DNA of 6,588 bases from Pseudomonadota bacterium (GCA_022563215.1 JADFNT010000097.1:1-6588); one strand, 5' to 3'; positions 1 to 6,132 are shown, counted from the stretch's first letter. Notes: a model not told the origin generated them from the sequence alone. Numbers and translations: made by a program.

Positions 1-2
1 CC

Positions 3-302
3 GCGCTGAGGGGGGTCGGCGGTCAGATGCAGGGGCGTCTCGTGTTCCGCGACAACGACGACAAGGCGGCGGCCCAGGCCATGGGCATCGAGGACCCGGA
101 GCGCAAATACGGAACCGAGGACATGGCGTCGGGCAACGTCACCTTCGCCGCCACCGGCGTTACCTACAGCGACATGCTGGAAGGCGTGCGCCACGTCCCC
201 GGCGGCGCCGTCACCCATTCCATGGTCTTGCGCTCCATGACCGGGACGCTGCGTTTTATCGAGGGCCATCATGACTTCATCCGCGGGACTGCCAAGACCT
301 GA
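3..302 (+). CDS. glpX: Class II fructose-1,6-bisphosphatase, C-terminal part (5' end outside window)
   Basis: GlpX hydrolyses fructose-1,6-bisphosphate to fructose-6-phosphate and phosphate in the cytoplasm, the irreversible step of gluconeogenesis. Only about the last 99 codons are present. The reading frame is open from base 3 (ALRGVGGQ...), so the Met at base 27 is internal and not the start. Recognisable GlpX C-terminal features are GGQMQGRLVFRD, then RKYGTEDMASG, FAATGVT, and near the end THSMVLRSMTGTLRFIE, a conserved block of the family. The stop is the TGA at 300-302. The gene runs into recJ with a 32-nt overlap, so the two are very likely in one operon. In many alphaproteobacteria homoserine dehydrogenase, glpX and recJ are adjacent, which supports the call; the first of these would lie off the left edge. 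The active-site residues are upstream and cannot be checked here. Confidence 0.93.
   Translation, partial: ALRGVGGQMQGRLVFRDNDDKAAAQAMGIEDPERKYGTEDMASGNVTFAATGVTYSDMLEGVRHVPGGAVTHSMVLRSMTGTLRFIEGHHDFIRGTAKT
261..265 (+). promoter_or_regulatory. Ribosome binding site of recJ inside glpX
   Basis: GAGGG lies 5 nt before the ATG at 271, inside the last codons of glpX. It supports that ATG, the only in-frame ATG ahead of the conserved FLGVE block of RecJ, as the start of recJ. Confidence 0.55.
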
Positions 303-2112
303 TCGACGGGAAAATGGCGCGCGACCAAGCGGCCCGGACTGTTTTCTCGGCGTCGAAAAATCACTGACCGGCAAGCGGTGGATCAGCCGCGAGGCCGATG
401 AGCGCCACTCCCTGGCCCTGGCGCAGCGGCTTTCGGTGCCCGAAATCGTCGGCCGGGTGCTGGCGGCGCGTGGCGTCGGGCTGGAAGACGCCGATGTTTT
501 CCTCAGGCCCACCCTCAAGCACCTGCTGCCCGATCCCAGCCGCCTGAAAGACATGGACACCGCCGCCGAACGCCTGGCCCGGGCGATCATCGACGGCCAC
601 GCGATCGGCATCTTCGGCGATTACGACGTCGACGGGGCGACGTCGTCGGCGTTGTTGACGCGTTTCTTCGCCGCCGCCGGCGGCCGCTCGGCGACCTATA
701 TTCCCGACCGTCTCAAGGAAGGCTACGGCCCCAATACCAAGGCGTTGCTGAAGCTCCAGGAGGGCGGCGCTTCGGTGGTCGTCACCGTCGATTGCGGCAC
801 CTCGGCCCATGAACCCCTGCAGGCGGCCGCCGACGCCGGCCTCGACGTCATCGTCGTCGATCACCACGAGGCCGAGGCCAATCTGCCGCCGGCCACCGCC
901 GTCATCAATCCCAACCGCCTCGACGACGACAGCGGCCAGGGACAGCTCGCCGCCGTCGGCGTGGCGTTCCTTTTAGTGGTGGCGGTCAACCGGACGCTCA
1001 GGGACGCCGGCTGGTACCGGGACCGGCCCGAGCCCGACCTGACCCAATGGCTGGACCTGGTCGCCTTAGGCACCGTCTGCGACGTGGTGCCGCTGACCGG
1101 CCTCAACCGGGCCCTGGTGACGCAGGGCCTGAAGGTCATGGCGGCCCGCAACAACACCGGGCTCAGGGCGCTTTCCGACGTCGCCGGGCTGAAGGAGCCG
1201 CCGGGCACCTATCACGCCGGTTTCCTGCTCGGCCCCAGGATCAACGCCGGCGGGCGCATCGGGGAGTCGGACCTGGGTTCGCGGCTGCTCTGCACCGACG
1301 ACATCGGCGAGGCCACCGGCATCGCGCACCGGCTCGACGAGCTCAACCGCGAACGCCGGGATATCGAGGCGGCGGTGCTGGACGCCGCCATGGACGAGGC
1401 GAAAAAGGCCGGCGACGGCCTGGGTCCGTTGATCCTGGTGGCCGGCGAGGGCTGGCACCCCGGCGTCATCGGCATCGTCGCCGGGCGGCTGGCGGAGCGG
1501 TTCAACCGCCCGGCCTGCGTCGTCGCCCTCGACGGCGACAAAGGCACCGGCCAGGGTGTCGGCTCCGGGCGCTCCGTTTCCGGCGTCGATCTCGGGGCCG
1601 CCGTCATCGCCGCCTGCCAGGCCGGGGTTCTGATCAAGGGCGGCGGTCACAAGATGGCCGCCGGGTTCACCGTCGATAGCGGGCGGCTGGAGGAACTGCG
1701 GGAATTCCTGAGCGACCGGATATCGGCCCACTTAGGCCCGGGCGGAATCCAGCCCCGGCTTTATCTCGACGGGGCGATGAAACCGGCCGCGGCGACGATG
1801 AATTTGGTTGAGGACCTGCAGCAGGTCGGGCCGTTCGGGTCCGGCAACCCGGAACCGCGCTTCGTCATCCCGGCGGCGCGATTGTCCTATGCGGCGGTGG
1901 CCGGCGAAAACCACGTCCGCGGCACGCTGACCGGCGAGGATGGGGGCCGCCTGGCGGCGATCTCGTTCAACAGCCTCGATACGCCCCTGGGCCAGGCGCT
2001 GTTGAACAGCGACGGCGCGCCGCTGCACGTCGCCGGGCGGTTGCGCGTCAACACCTGGAAGGGGTATTCGAAGGCGCAACTTTTGATCGATGACGCGGCC
2101 CCTGCATGGTAG
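271..2112 (+). CDS. recJ: Single-stranded-DNA-specific 5'-3' exonuclease RecJ
   Basis: RecJ degrades single-stranded DNA 5' to 3' in RecF-pathway recombination, mismatch repair and base-excision repair. The 613 residues match the usual size of alphaproteobacterial RecJ. The DHH phosphoesterase core shows DYDVDG (117-122), DCG (174-176), DHH (197-199) and LGTVCDVVPL (265-274). GPRINAGGRI (321-330) follows. The DHHA1 part has SGRS (432-435) and GGGHKMAAG (457-465). A C-terminal OB-type domain ends near NTWKGYSKAQLLIDD (594-608). All metal-binding Asp/His motifs are intact, so the enzyme should be active. The start at 271 is chosen because it has a GAGGG site 5 nt upstream and is the only ATG before FLGVEKSLTGKRW (25-37), a block I recognise from alphaproteobacterial RecJ. 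It overlaps glpX by 32 nt in another frame, which suggests coupled translation. The first 24 residues are low-complexity and probably not conserved, so a nearby non-ATG start cannot be fully excluded. Confidence 0.96.
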   Translation: MTSSAGLPRPDRRENGARPSGPDCFLGVEKSLTGKRWISREADERHSLALAQRLSVPEIVGRVLAARGVGLEDADVFLRPTLKHLLPDPSRLKDMDTAAERLARAIIDGHAIGIFGDYDVDGATSSALLTRFFAAAGGRSATYIPDRLKEGYGPNTKALLKLQEGGASVVVTVDCGTSAHEPLQAAADAGLDVIVVDHHEAEANLPPATAVINPNRLDDDSGQGQLAAVGVAFLLVVAVNRTLRDAGWYRDRPEPDLTQWLDLVALGTVCDVVPLTGLNRALVTQGLKVMAARNNTGLRALSDVAGLKEPPGTYHAGFLLGPRINAGGRIGESDLGSRLLCTDDIGEATGIAHRLDELNRERRDIEAAVLDAAMDEAKKAGDGLGPLILVAGEGWHPGVIGIVAGRLAERFNRPACVVALDGDKGTGQGVGSGRSVSGVDLGAAVIAACQAGVLIKGGGHKMAAGFTVDSGRLEELREFLSDRISAHLGPGGIQPRLYLDGAMKPAAATMNLVEDLQQVGPFGSGNPEPRFVIPAARLSYAAVAGENHVRGTLTGEDGGRLAAISFNSLDTPLGQALLNSDGAPLHVAGRLRVNTWKGYSKAQLLIDDAAPAW

Positions 2113-2151
2113 GCGGGCATGGTAACGTAGCGGCCGGAAGGAAGGCGCCGA

Positions 2152-2613
2152 ATGCTCGATAAGTGGGACCACCGGTTTTTGGCCTTGGCCGAACACATTT
2201 CTAACTGGTCCAAGGACCCGTCGACGCAGGTCGGCGCCGTCATCACCCACACGCGGAGCAAAAGGGTGGTGTCGATGGGCTTCAACGGCTTCCCGGCCGG
2301 AGTCGAGGACACCCGGGAGCGTCTCGACGACCGCGAGACCAAGTATGAAATGGTCGTCCACGCCGAACAGAACGCCCTGATGTTCGCCGGCGACCGGGCC
2401 GAGGGCTGCACCCTTTACGTCCATCCGCTGCCGCCGTGCGCGCGCTGCGCGGTGATGATCATCCAGGCCGGGATCAAGCGCGTCGTCTGCGACCAACCCG
2501 ATTTCGACCATGAACGCTGGGGCGAACAGGCGAAGATCGCCGACGCCTTGCTGCGCGAGGCGGGCCTGGGCGTGGATTACCGCCAGGTTGACGAGGAACC
2601 GCCGGAAGACTGA
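2152..2613 (+). CDS. dCMP deaminase-like zinc deaminase (ComEB/COG2131 type)
   Basis: The 153-residue product belongs to the cytidine/deoxycytidylate deaminase superfamily. It most likely converts dCMP to dUMP, feeding thymidylate synthesis. The zinc site is complete: HAE at 70-72 (His ligand plus the catalytic proton-shuttling Glu) and PPCARC at 94-99 with Cys96 and Cys99. Further dCMP-deaminase-like features are the N-terminal SKDPSTQVGAV (20-30), the substrate-loop GFNGFPAG (43-50) and the IIQAGIKRVV block (103-112). The start has a good AGGAAGG site at 2139-2145, 6 nt before the ATG. The gene lies 39 nt after recJ with no visible terminator between, so it is probably the last gene of the glpX-recJ operon. 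It converges on the kinase gene with 8 nt separating the stops. Substrate is inferred from family resemblance; a related deaminase acting on another cytosine nucleotide is possible. Confidence 0.85.
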   Translation: MLDKWDHRFLALAEHISNWSKDPSTQVGAVITHTRSKRVVSMGFNGFPAGVEDTRERLDDRETKYEMVVHAEQNALMFAGDRAEGCTLYVHPLPPCARCAVMIIQAGIKRVVCDQPDFDHERWGEQAKIADALLREAGLGVDYRQVDEEPPED

Positions 2614-2621
2614 GGGCGGAA

Positions 2622-3845
2622 CTACTTATTCAATATCTTCCCGACCCGCTCGGCCTCGAGCCGGAAGGCTTCGGGCATGCCGGACCCCAACAGCGGGCGC
2701 AGGTAATCGACGAAGGCGCCGGTGACGTCGGGGCTGTCCTTGGCGATGAATTCGTCGGCCATGACCTTGGTCTTGCCGGCCACGTCTTGCAAGGGGCTGA
2801 GCCTGAACTCGGCGGCGTAATTCTCGCCGTCTCCGGTGCGATGGAGGGTCACCGACCCGTCTCCTTCGCCATCGTGGGCGAATTGCGCCGCCCGTTCGCC
2901 GGCCTGGCGGGCTTCGCGCTGGTCGACGTCTGAAACGCAGCCCAGGAACGAGCGTTGCAGGTAGCCGAAGGTATCGCCGCGCACGCGCTTCATGTCGGTG
3001 TTGTCGCGGATGGCGGCGCATAGCAGGTCGGCAAGCGCCCCGGTGCCCGATAGCTGGACGTTGCCGTGGGCGTCCTTTTCGACCTCCTGGGCCAGCTTGG
3101 CGGCCATCGGCTCGCCGGTTTCGTCGTGGATGCCTTCCGACACCGCGATCACGCAGCGGCCGAATTTGCCGACGGCGGCTTTGACGTCGGCAATGAACCC
3201 GTCGATGGAGAAATCCCGTTCCGGCAGATAGATCAGGTGCGGGCCGTCGTCATCGTACTTGCGCGCCAAGGCGCTTGCGGCGGTCAGGAAACCGGCGTGG
3301 CGGCCCATGACGACGCCGACGTAGACGCCGGGCAGGGCCCGGTTGTCCAGGTTGACGCCGGCGAAGGCGCCGACGACGAACTTGGCCGCCGAGGGATAGC
3401 CCGGCGTGTGGTCGTTGACCGTCAGGTCGTTGTCGATGGTCTTGGGGATGTGGATGCAGCGCAGCGCGTAATCGGCGTTGGCGGCCTCTTCGGCGAGGAT
3501 GCGAAGGGTGTCCGAGGAATCGTTGCCGCCGATGTAGAAAAATGTGCCGATGGCGTGGGCCCGCAGGACCTTGAAGATTTCCTGGCAGTATTTCACGTCC
3601 GGCTTGTCGCGGGTCGAGCCCAGGGCCGAGCACGGGGTGGCGGCGATAAGTTCCAGGTTTTCCGCCGTCTCACCGCCGAGGTCGATGAAATCCTCGTTGA
3701 CGATGCCCTGGACGCCGTGGAAGGCGCCGTAAACGGCATCGACTTCGGGGAAGCCGCGCGAAACCATCACCGCGCCGACGAGGGACTGGTTGATGACCGC
3801 CGTCGGGCCGCCGCCCTGGGCGATGAGGACTTTTCCTTGGGACAT
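2622..3845 (-). CDS. pfp: Pyrophosphate-dependent 6-phosphofructokinase
   Basis: This 407-residue cytoplasmic enzyme interconverts fructose-6-phosphate and fructose-1,6-bisphosphate, using PPi as phosphoryl donor and running in either direction. Motifs in order: GGGPTAVIN (11-19) in the nucleotide/PPi-binding loop, GGNDSSDT (106-113), PKTIDND (134-140) with the catalytic Asp138, MGRHAG (180-185), SEGI (236-239) and RGDTFGYLQRS (289-299). Two features mark PPi rather than ATP use: Asp109 where ATP enzymes have Gly in GGDGS, and the Lys of PKTIDND where they have Gly. The start is the ATG at 3845, preceded by AAGGAAG 8 nt upstream. An in-frame ATG at 3926 would add 27 residues with no family resemblance and would start upstream of the likely promoter. 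The gene is monocistronic in view, with its own upstream region, and meets the deaminase gene tail to tail. PPi specificity is inferred from the motifs. Confidence 0.93.
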   Translation of the reverse strand: MSQGKVLIAQGGGPTAVINQSLVGAVMVSRGFPEVDAVYGAFHGVQGIVNEDFIDLGGETAENLELIAATPCSALGSTRDKPDVKYCQEIFKVLRAHAIGTFFYIGGNDSSDTLRILAEEAANADYALRCIHIPKTIDNDLTVNDHTPGYPSAAKFVVGAFAGVNLDNRALPGVYVGVVMGRHAGFLTAASALARKYDDDGPHLIYLPERDFSIDGFIADVKAAVGKFGRCVIAVSEGIHDETGEPMAAKLAQEVEKDAHGNVQLSGTGALADLLCAAIRDNTDMKRVRGDTFGYLQRSFLGCVSDVDQREARQAGERAAQFAHDGEGDGSVTLHRTGDGENYAAEFRLSPLQDVAGKTKVMADEFIAKDSPDVTGAFVDYLRPLLGSGMPEAFRLEAERVGKILNK

Positions 3846-3853
3846 TGAGTGCG

Positions 3854-3860
3854 CTTCCTT
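3854..3860 (-). promoter_or_regulatory. Ribosome binding site of the phosphofructokinase gene
   Basis: On the minus strand this reads AAGGAAG, 8 nt before the ATG at 3845. It decides in favour of that start over the in-frame ATG 81 nt further upstream. Confidence 0.6.
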
Positions 3861-3882
3861 TTGATTGTATCGCCGTCCGCCG

Positions 3883-3910
3883 ATTTTAGGAAACGCCGCC
3901 GCTCCTGCAA
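3883..3910 (-). promoter_or_regulatory. Candidate sigma-70-type promoter for the phosphofructokinase gene
   Basis: The minus strand reads TTGCAG (3905-3910), a 16-bp spacer, then TAAAAT (3883-3888), close to the -35/-10 consensus in otherwise GC-rich DNA. Transcription would begin near 3876, giving a leader of about 30 nt that contains the AAGGAAG site. The -35 element overlaps the end of the palindrome at 3908-3946, which could allow regulation. Judged by eye only. Confidence 0.4.
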
Positions 3911-3946
3911 GCCCCTTGCCCGTCAAAGGGGCGGGTAGGGGGCTTG
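3908..3946. repeat. 15-bp imperfect palindrome between two divergent promoters
   Basis: The arms 3908-3922 (CAAGCCCCTTGCCCG) and 3932-3946 (CGGGTAGGGGGCTTG) pair along all 15 positions, with two G-U pairs if read as plus-strand RNA, around a 9-nt loop. In the minus-strand RNA the two wobble positions become A-C mismatches. There is no T-run on either side, so it is not a canonical intrinsic terminator. It touches the candidate -35 elements of both the kinase gene (3905-3910) and the tRNA gene (3944-3949). It may be an operator, a remnant repeat element or a structural barrier between the two divergent units; the sequence does not decide. Confidence 0.6.
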
Positions 3947-3970
3947 AAAAACCGGCCCAGGACGTATACC
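3944..3970 (+). promoter_or_regulatory. Candidate promoter of the tRNA-Glu gene
   Basis: TTGAAA (3944-3949) and TATACC (3965-3970) resemble -35 and -10 elements, though the 15-bp spacer is short. The start point would be near 3977, about 22 nt before the mature tRNA 5' end, a usual distance for a tRNA leader. Confidence 0.4.
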
Positions 3971-3998
3971 ACCTTCATTCCTTATCGAAGGCCTCTGC

Positions 3999-4076
3999 GA
4001 CCCCATCGTCTAGTCTGGCCTAGGACACCAGGTTTTCATCCTGGCAACACGGGTTCGAATCCCGTTGGGGTCGCCA
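3999..4076 (+). tRNA. tRNA-Glu (anticodon UUC)
   Basis: A complete cloverleaf is visible. The acceptor stem GACCCCA (3999-4005) pairs with TGGGGTC (4066-4072), followed by discriminator G4073 and an encoded CCA (4074-4076). The anticodon stem CCAGG (4028-4032) pairs with CCTGG (4040-4044) around the loop TTTTCAT, which gives anticodon TTC at 4035-4037, read as UUC for glutamate. The T arm ACGGG (4049-4053) and CCCGT (4061-4065) enclose TTCGAAT. The D arm begins with GTCT at 4008 and closes with AGGAC at 4022-4026. Six T residues follow directly (4077-4082) and may help end transcription. No copy of the tRNA 3' end occurs elsewhere in the window, so there is no sign of an integrated element here. 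Confidence 0.97.
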
Positions 4077-4088
4077 TTTTTTCGCCAG

Positions 4089-4117
4089 AAATAAATAAGG
4101 CCCCGGTTTACGGGGCC
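4089..4117 (-). terminator. Intrinsic terminator of the EAL-domain gene
   Basis: A perfect 7-bp G+C-rich stem GGCCCCG (4099-4105) / CGGGGCC (4111-4117) with a 5-nt loop is followed, on the minus strand, by the U-rich stretch TTATTTATTT. It begins 10 nt after the stop codon of the EAL gene at 4128, the expected place for its rho-independent terminator. On the plus strand the stem is not followed by T residues, although it may still slow transcription coming from the tRNA gene. Confidence 0.85.
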
Positions 4118-4127
4118 GGCGCACGCC

Positions 4128-5819
4128 TCAGCCGAAGGCGCGGCGCTTGGTTTTCTTGCCGAACAGCTTCTCGATTTTCTTGTCCATCTTGCCGAAGGAA
4201 AGGATGTTGGTGTTGGGCTCGCCGAACAGGAACCCCTGGACGTACTGGACGCCGCATTCGCGGACGAATTCCAGGCCTTCGGGGGTGTCCACCATCTCGC
4301 CGATGGTCTCCACGCCGAGCTCGCGGCAGAACCGGGTCAGCGCCTTCAGGAAGGCCCGGCCCTTGGTCACCTTTTGGGCGTCTTGAATGACCGAGCCGTC
4401 GAACTTGACGACATCGACGTCCAGGGTGGCGAGATACTGGAAGCTGGCGGCGCCGGCGCCGAAATCGTCGAGGCAGACCTCGTAGCCGTCCTTGCGCAGG
4501 ACCTGGATAAATTCGTTGGCGGCCTCAAGGTCGGCCATGCGCGCCGATTCCGTGATCTCGAAAAGGACCCGTTCCCCCGCCCATTGGTTTTCGGCCAGAA
4601 GCGCCTTCAGGCCGGCGACGTATTTTTCGTTACCGACCGAAAAACCGGAAATATTGATCGCCGCCTGATAGCGGTCGGGGATGTTGGCCAGAAGCCCGAC
4701 CACCTTGGTCGCCATGGCCAGGTCGAATTCCGGAATCAGCCCGGCTTCCTCGGCGAAGGTGATGGTCTCGTAAGGGGAAACCCCATTGGCGTCCTTCTTG
4801 AACCGGACCAGGGCCTCGTAGTGGTGGATTGCGCCGGTCACCGTGTGGAGGATGGGATGGAAGGCGACGTCGAAATCGGCAGCGGCAACCAGGCGGCGGA
4901 ATTCCCTGACCCGGCCGGCGGTTTCGGAAACCAGGGACGAAAAAGAGGATTCCAGATTGTCGAAGTCGATTTCGCCTTCTTTGGCGTTCTGGAACATGCG
5001 TAGCGTGTAGCCCAGGCCGCTGGCGATGTCTTCCTTGCTGACGTCCTCCTGGCCGACGTCGAGGCTCGCCGACTTGACCTCCACGCCCTGTCCCGTCGGG
5101 TCGGCTTCCTTCGAGAACTGGCTGATCTGTTTTTCGACTTCGGCGACGTCGACGCTGGCGTCGTGGACCAGGCCGAACCGGCCCTCGCCGACCCGGGACG
5201 CCATGTCGCCGCCGACCGAGTTGGCCTTCAGGTAGGTGCCCAGGGTTTCGAGGAGCTTTTGCTCGCTTTCCTCGTCCAGGCGTTCGCGCAGGCCTTCGTA
5301 ACCGGGCAGCGAAATCAGGGTCAGCAGGTTGTCTTCGCCGATGTCGCCGCTGGCGACCGCCTCCTTCAGGCTTTCGGCGAAGTTGCCGGGGTCCTGGAGG
5401 CCGGTTTCGGAATCGCGGGCGGCGTCCTTCTTACGGCTGGAACCGGCCGACGGGCTGTTGCGGAAGGCTATGAAATAGTGTCCGCCCAGGTCTTCCAGCT
5501 TATAACCGACGAACAACATGGCCTGCGGGCCCTTGGCCCCGCCCCGAAGGCGCACGGTGGCGTCTTCGATCCGCCCCGACTTGCGCGGGATCGCCAATAG
5601 TCCCCGGACCAGGGACAGGTCCTTGGGCTCAATGAATTCTTCTAGCGAGGCGCCGATCAATTGCTCGGAGCTTTTACCGACCAGGGGCTTGGTCGGGCCG
5701 ACGGCGAAGACGACCTTCTCGTTGCCGTCGCATTCGATCAGGATGTCGGCCCAGCAGAATGCCATGGCGACGAACCGGTCGCGCTCGGACCGCATTTTCG
5801 AGACTTGGTCGTCGGTCAT
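4128..5819 (-). CDS. PAS / degenerate GGDEF / EAL protein, probable c-di-GMP phosphodiesterase
   Basis: A 563-residue cytoplasmic protein with no signal peptide or membrane segment. Residues about 20-125 look like a PAS sensor domain (GKSSEQLIGASLEEFIEP). Residues about 136-290 are a degenerate GGDEF domain: the signature reads GEGRF (211-215) and no RxxD inhibitory site is seen, so cyclase activity is unlikely. The EAL domain (about 310-545) keeps the residues expected for hydrolysis of c-di-GMP to pGpG: EAL (335-337), Asn389, Glu421 and Glu424 in EITES, Asp451-Asp452 in DDFG, Lys472, Glu508 and Gln528. The usual second Glu of the EGVE motif is Asp511 (GEMVD), a conservative change. The C-terminus is Lys/Arg-rich (KKIEKLFGKKTKRR). 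The start at 5819 has only a weak GACGGG-like site; Met9 and Met19 are alternatives, but neither has a better site. The gene stands alone with its own terminator and a long upstream region. Its signal and target process cannot be told from sequence. Confidence 0.9.
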   Translation of the reverse strand: MTDDQVSKMRSERDRFVAMAFCWADILIECDGNEKVVFAVGPTKPLVGKSSEQLIGASLEEFIEPKDLSLVRGLLAIPRKSGRIEDATVRLRGGAKGPQAMLFVGYKLEDLGGHYFIAFRNSPSAGSSRKKDAARDSETGLQDPGNFAESLKEAVASGDIGEDNLLTLISLPGYEGLRERLDEESEQKLLETLGTYLKANSVGGDMASRVGEGRFGLVHDASVDVAEVEKQISQFSKEADPTGQGVEVKSASLDVGQEDVSKEDIASGLGYTLRMFQNAKEGEIDFDNLESSFSSLVSETAGRVREFRRLVAAADFDVAFHPILHTVTGAIHHYEALVRFKKDANGVSPYETITFAEEAGLIPEFDLAMATKVVGLLANIPDRYQAAINISGFSVGNEKYVAGLKALLAENQWAGERVLFEITESARMADLEAANEFIQVLRKDGYEVCLDDFGAGAASFQYLATLDVDVVKFDGSVIQDAQKVTKGRAFLKALTRFCRELGVETIGEMVDTPEGLEFVRECGVQYVQGFLFGEPNTNILSFGKMDKKIEKLFGKKTKRRAFG

Positions 5820-5951
5820 GATTTACCCGTCGCTAACAATGCGAAGAAGTCCCAGATTGGTAAGATAATGGCCCAGTTCCTTTCCCATGGAAAACACAAA
5901 GAAACGCCAACAACTTCCGCCCCGCCCCCTGCACGTTCCTCTTGGGATCGT

Positions 5952-6006
5952 TTAACAAATCCTTACAGTAACCTTACAAAACTAATCCTTACAATAACCT
6001 TACAAA
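5952..6006. repeat. Phased TTAA/TTAC array: two 23-bp direct repeats upstream of the EAL gene
   Basis: Two copies of a 23-bp unit (5958-5980 and 5984-6006) differ at one base (G5968 versus A5994). Each contains CCTTACA twice, 11 bp apart, so the heptamer starts at 5961, 5972, 5987 and 5998. With the TTAA at 5952, the tetramers TTAA, TTAC and TTAC start at 5952, 5963 and 5974, exactly 11 bp apart; a second pair starts at 5989 and 6000. TTAA-N7-TTAA is the known CtrA box, and heptamers at 11-bp steps are typical of OmpR/PhoB-family response regulators. The array ends about 130 bp before the EAL start codon. A regulator-binding site is inferred; the regulator is unknown. Confidence 0.7.
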
Positions 6007-6103
6007 CAAGTATACCCTAAAAGAGTGGAAAAAAGTAACCGGATAAAGCCCGCGTGATGTTTAGTCTGTATTACGTGAGGGTTGCGGAATGTGTTGATTT
6101 TAA

Positions 6104-6132
6104 TTGCCGTTAGGCGGAAACCGCTAAGGCAA
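6104..6132 (-). other. Bulged hairpin after the DUF3144-like gene
   Basis: The arms 6104-6117 (TTGCCGTTAGGCGG) and 6121-6132 (CCGCTAAGGCAA) pair over 12 bp if G6109 and G6114 are bulged, around an AAA loop. It lies 18 nt beyond the stop of the small minus-strand gene and could be a weak or factor-dependent terminator or a 3' stability element, but no U-run follows it on either strand. TTAGGCG recurs at 6139-6145. Confidence 0.4.

Noticed and set aside
1732..2511. 259-codon minus-strand open frame across the recJ end and the deaminase gene
   Set aside because: It is antisense to two clear genes, has low-complexity Arg/Gly/Ala/Val-rich sequence, no recognisable domain and crosses a gene boundary. 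Such frames are common opposite GC-rich genes.
3066..3848. 260-codon plus-strand open frame opposite the kinase gene
   Set aside because: It is the mirror of the kinase gene's codon bias, with valine/aspartate/glycine-rich sequence and no family motif.
4049..4076. Integration (att) site at the tRNA-Glu 3' end
   Set aside because: No second copy of the tRNA 3' end and no integrase or other mobile gene occurs in the window.
3944..4390. 148-codon plus-strand open frame covering the tRNA gene
   Set aside because: It runs through the tRNA-Glu gene, the terminator and the 3' end of the EAL gene, and is Arg/Pro-rich without any conserved pattern.
4374..5003. 209-codon plus-strand open frame opposite the EAL gene
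   Set aside because: It is antisense to well-conserved EAL motifs, has no motif of its own, and its composition follows from the opposite strand.
5833..5934. 33-codon minus-strand frame (GTG start) in the EAL gene leader, ending 13 nt before the EAL ATG
   Set aside because: The AGAGGA site is only 2 nt from the GTG, which is too close, and the peptide has no recognisable feature. A leader peptide is possible but not supported.
5820..5970. c-di-GMP riboswitch in the leader of the EAL gene
   Set aside because: I could not find the conserved core or paired helices of either known c-di-GMP riboswitch class; only short, unconvincing inverted repeats such as the one around CCATGG at 5885-5890.
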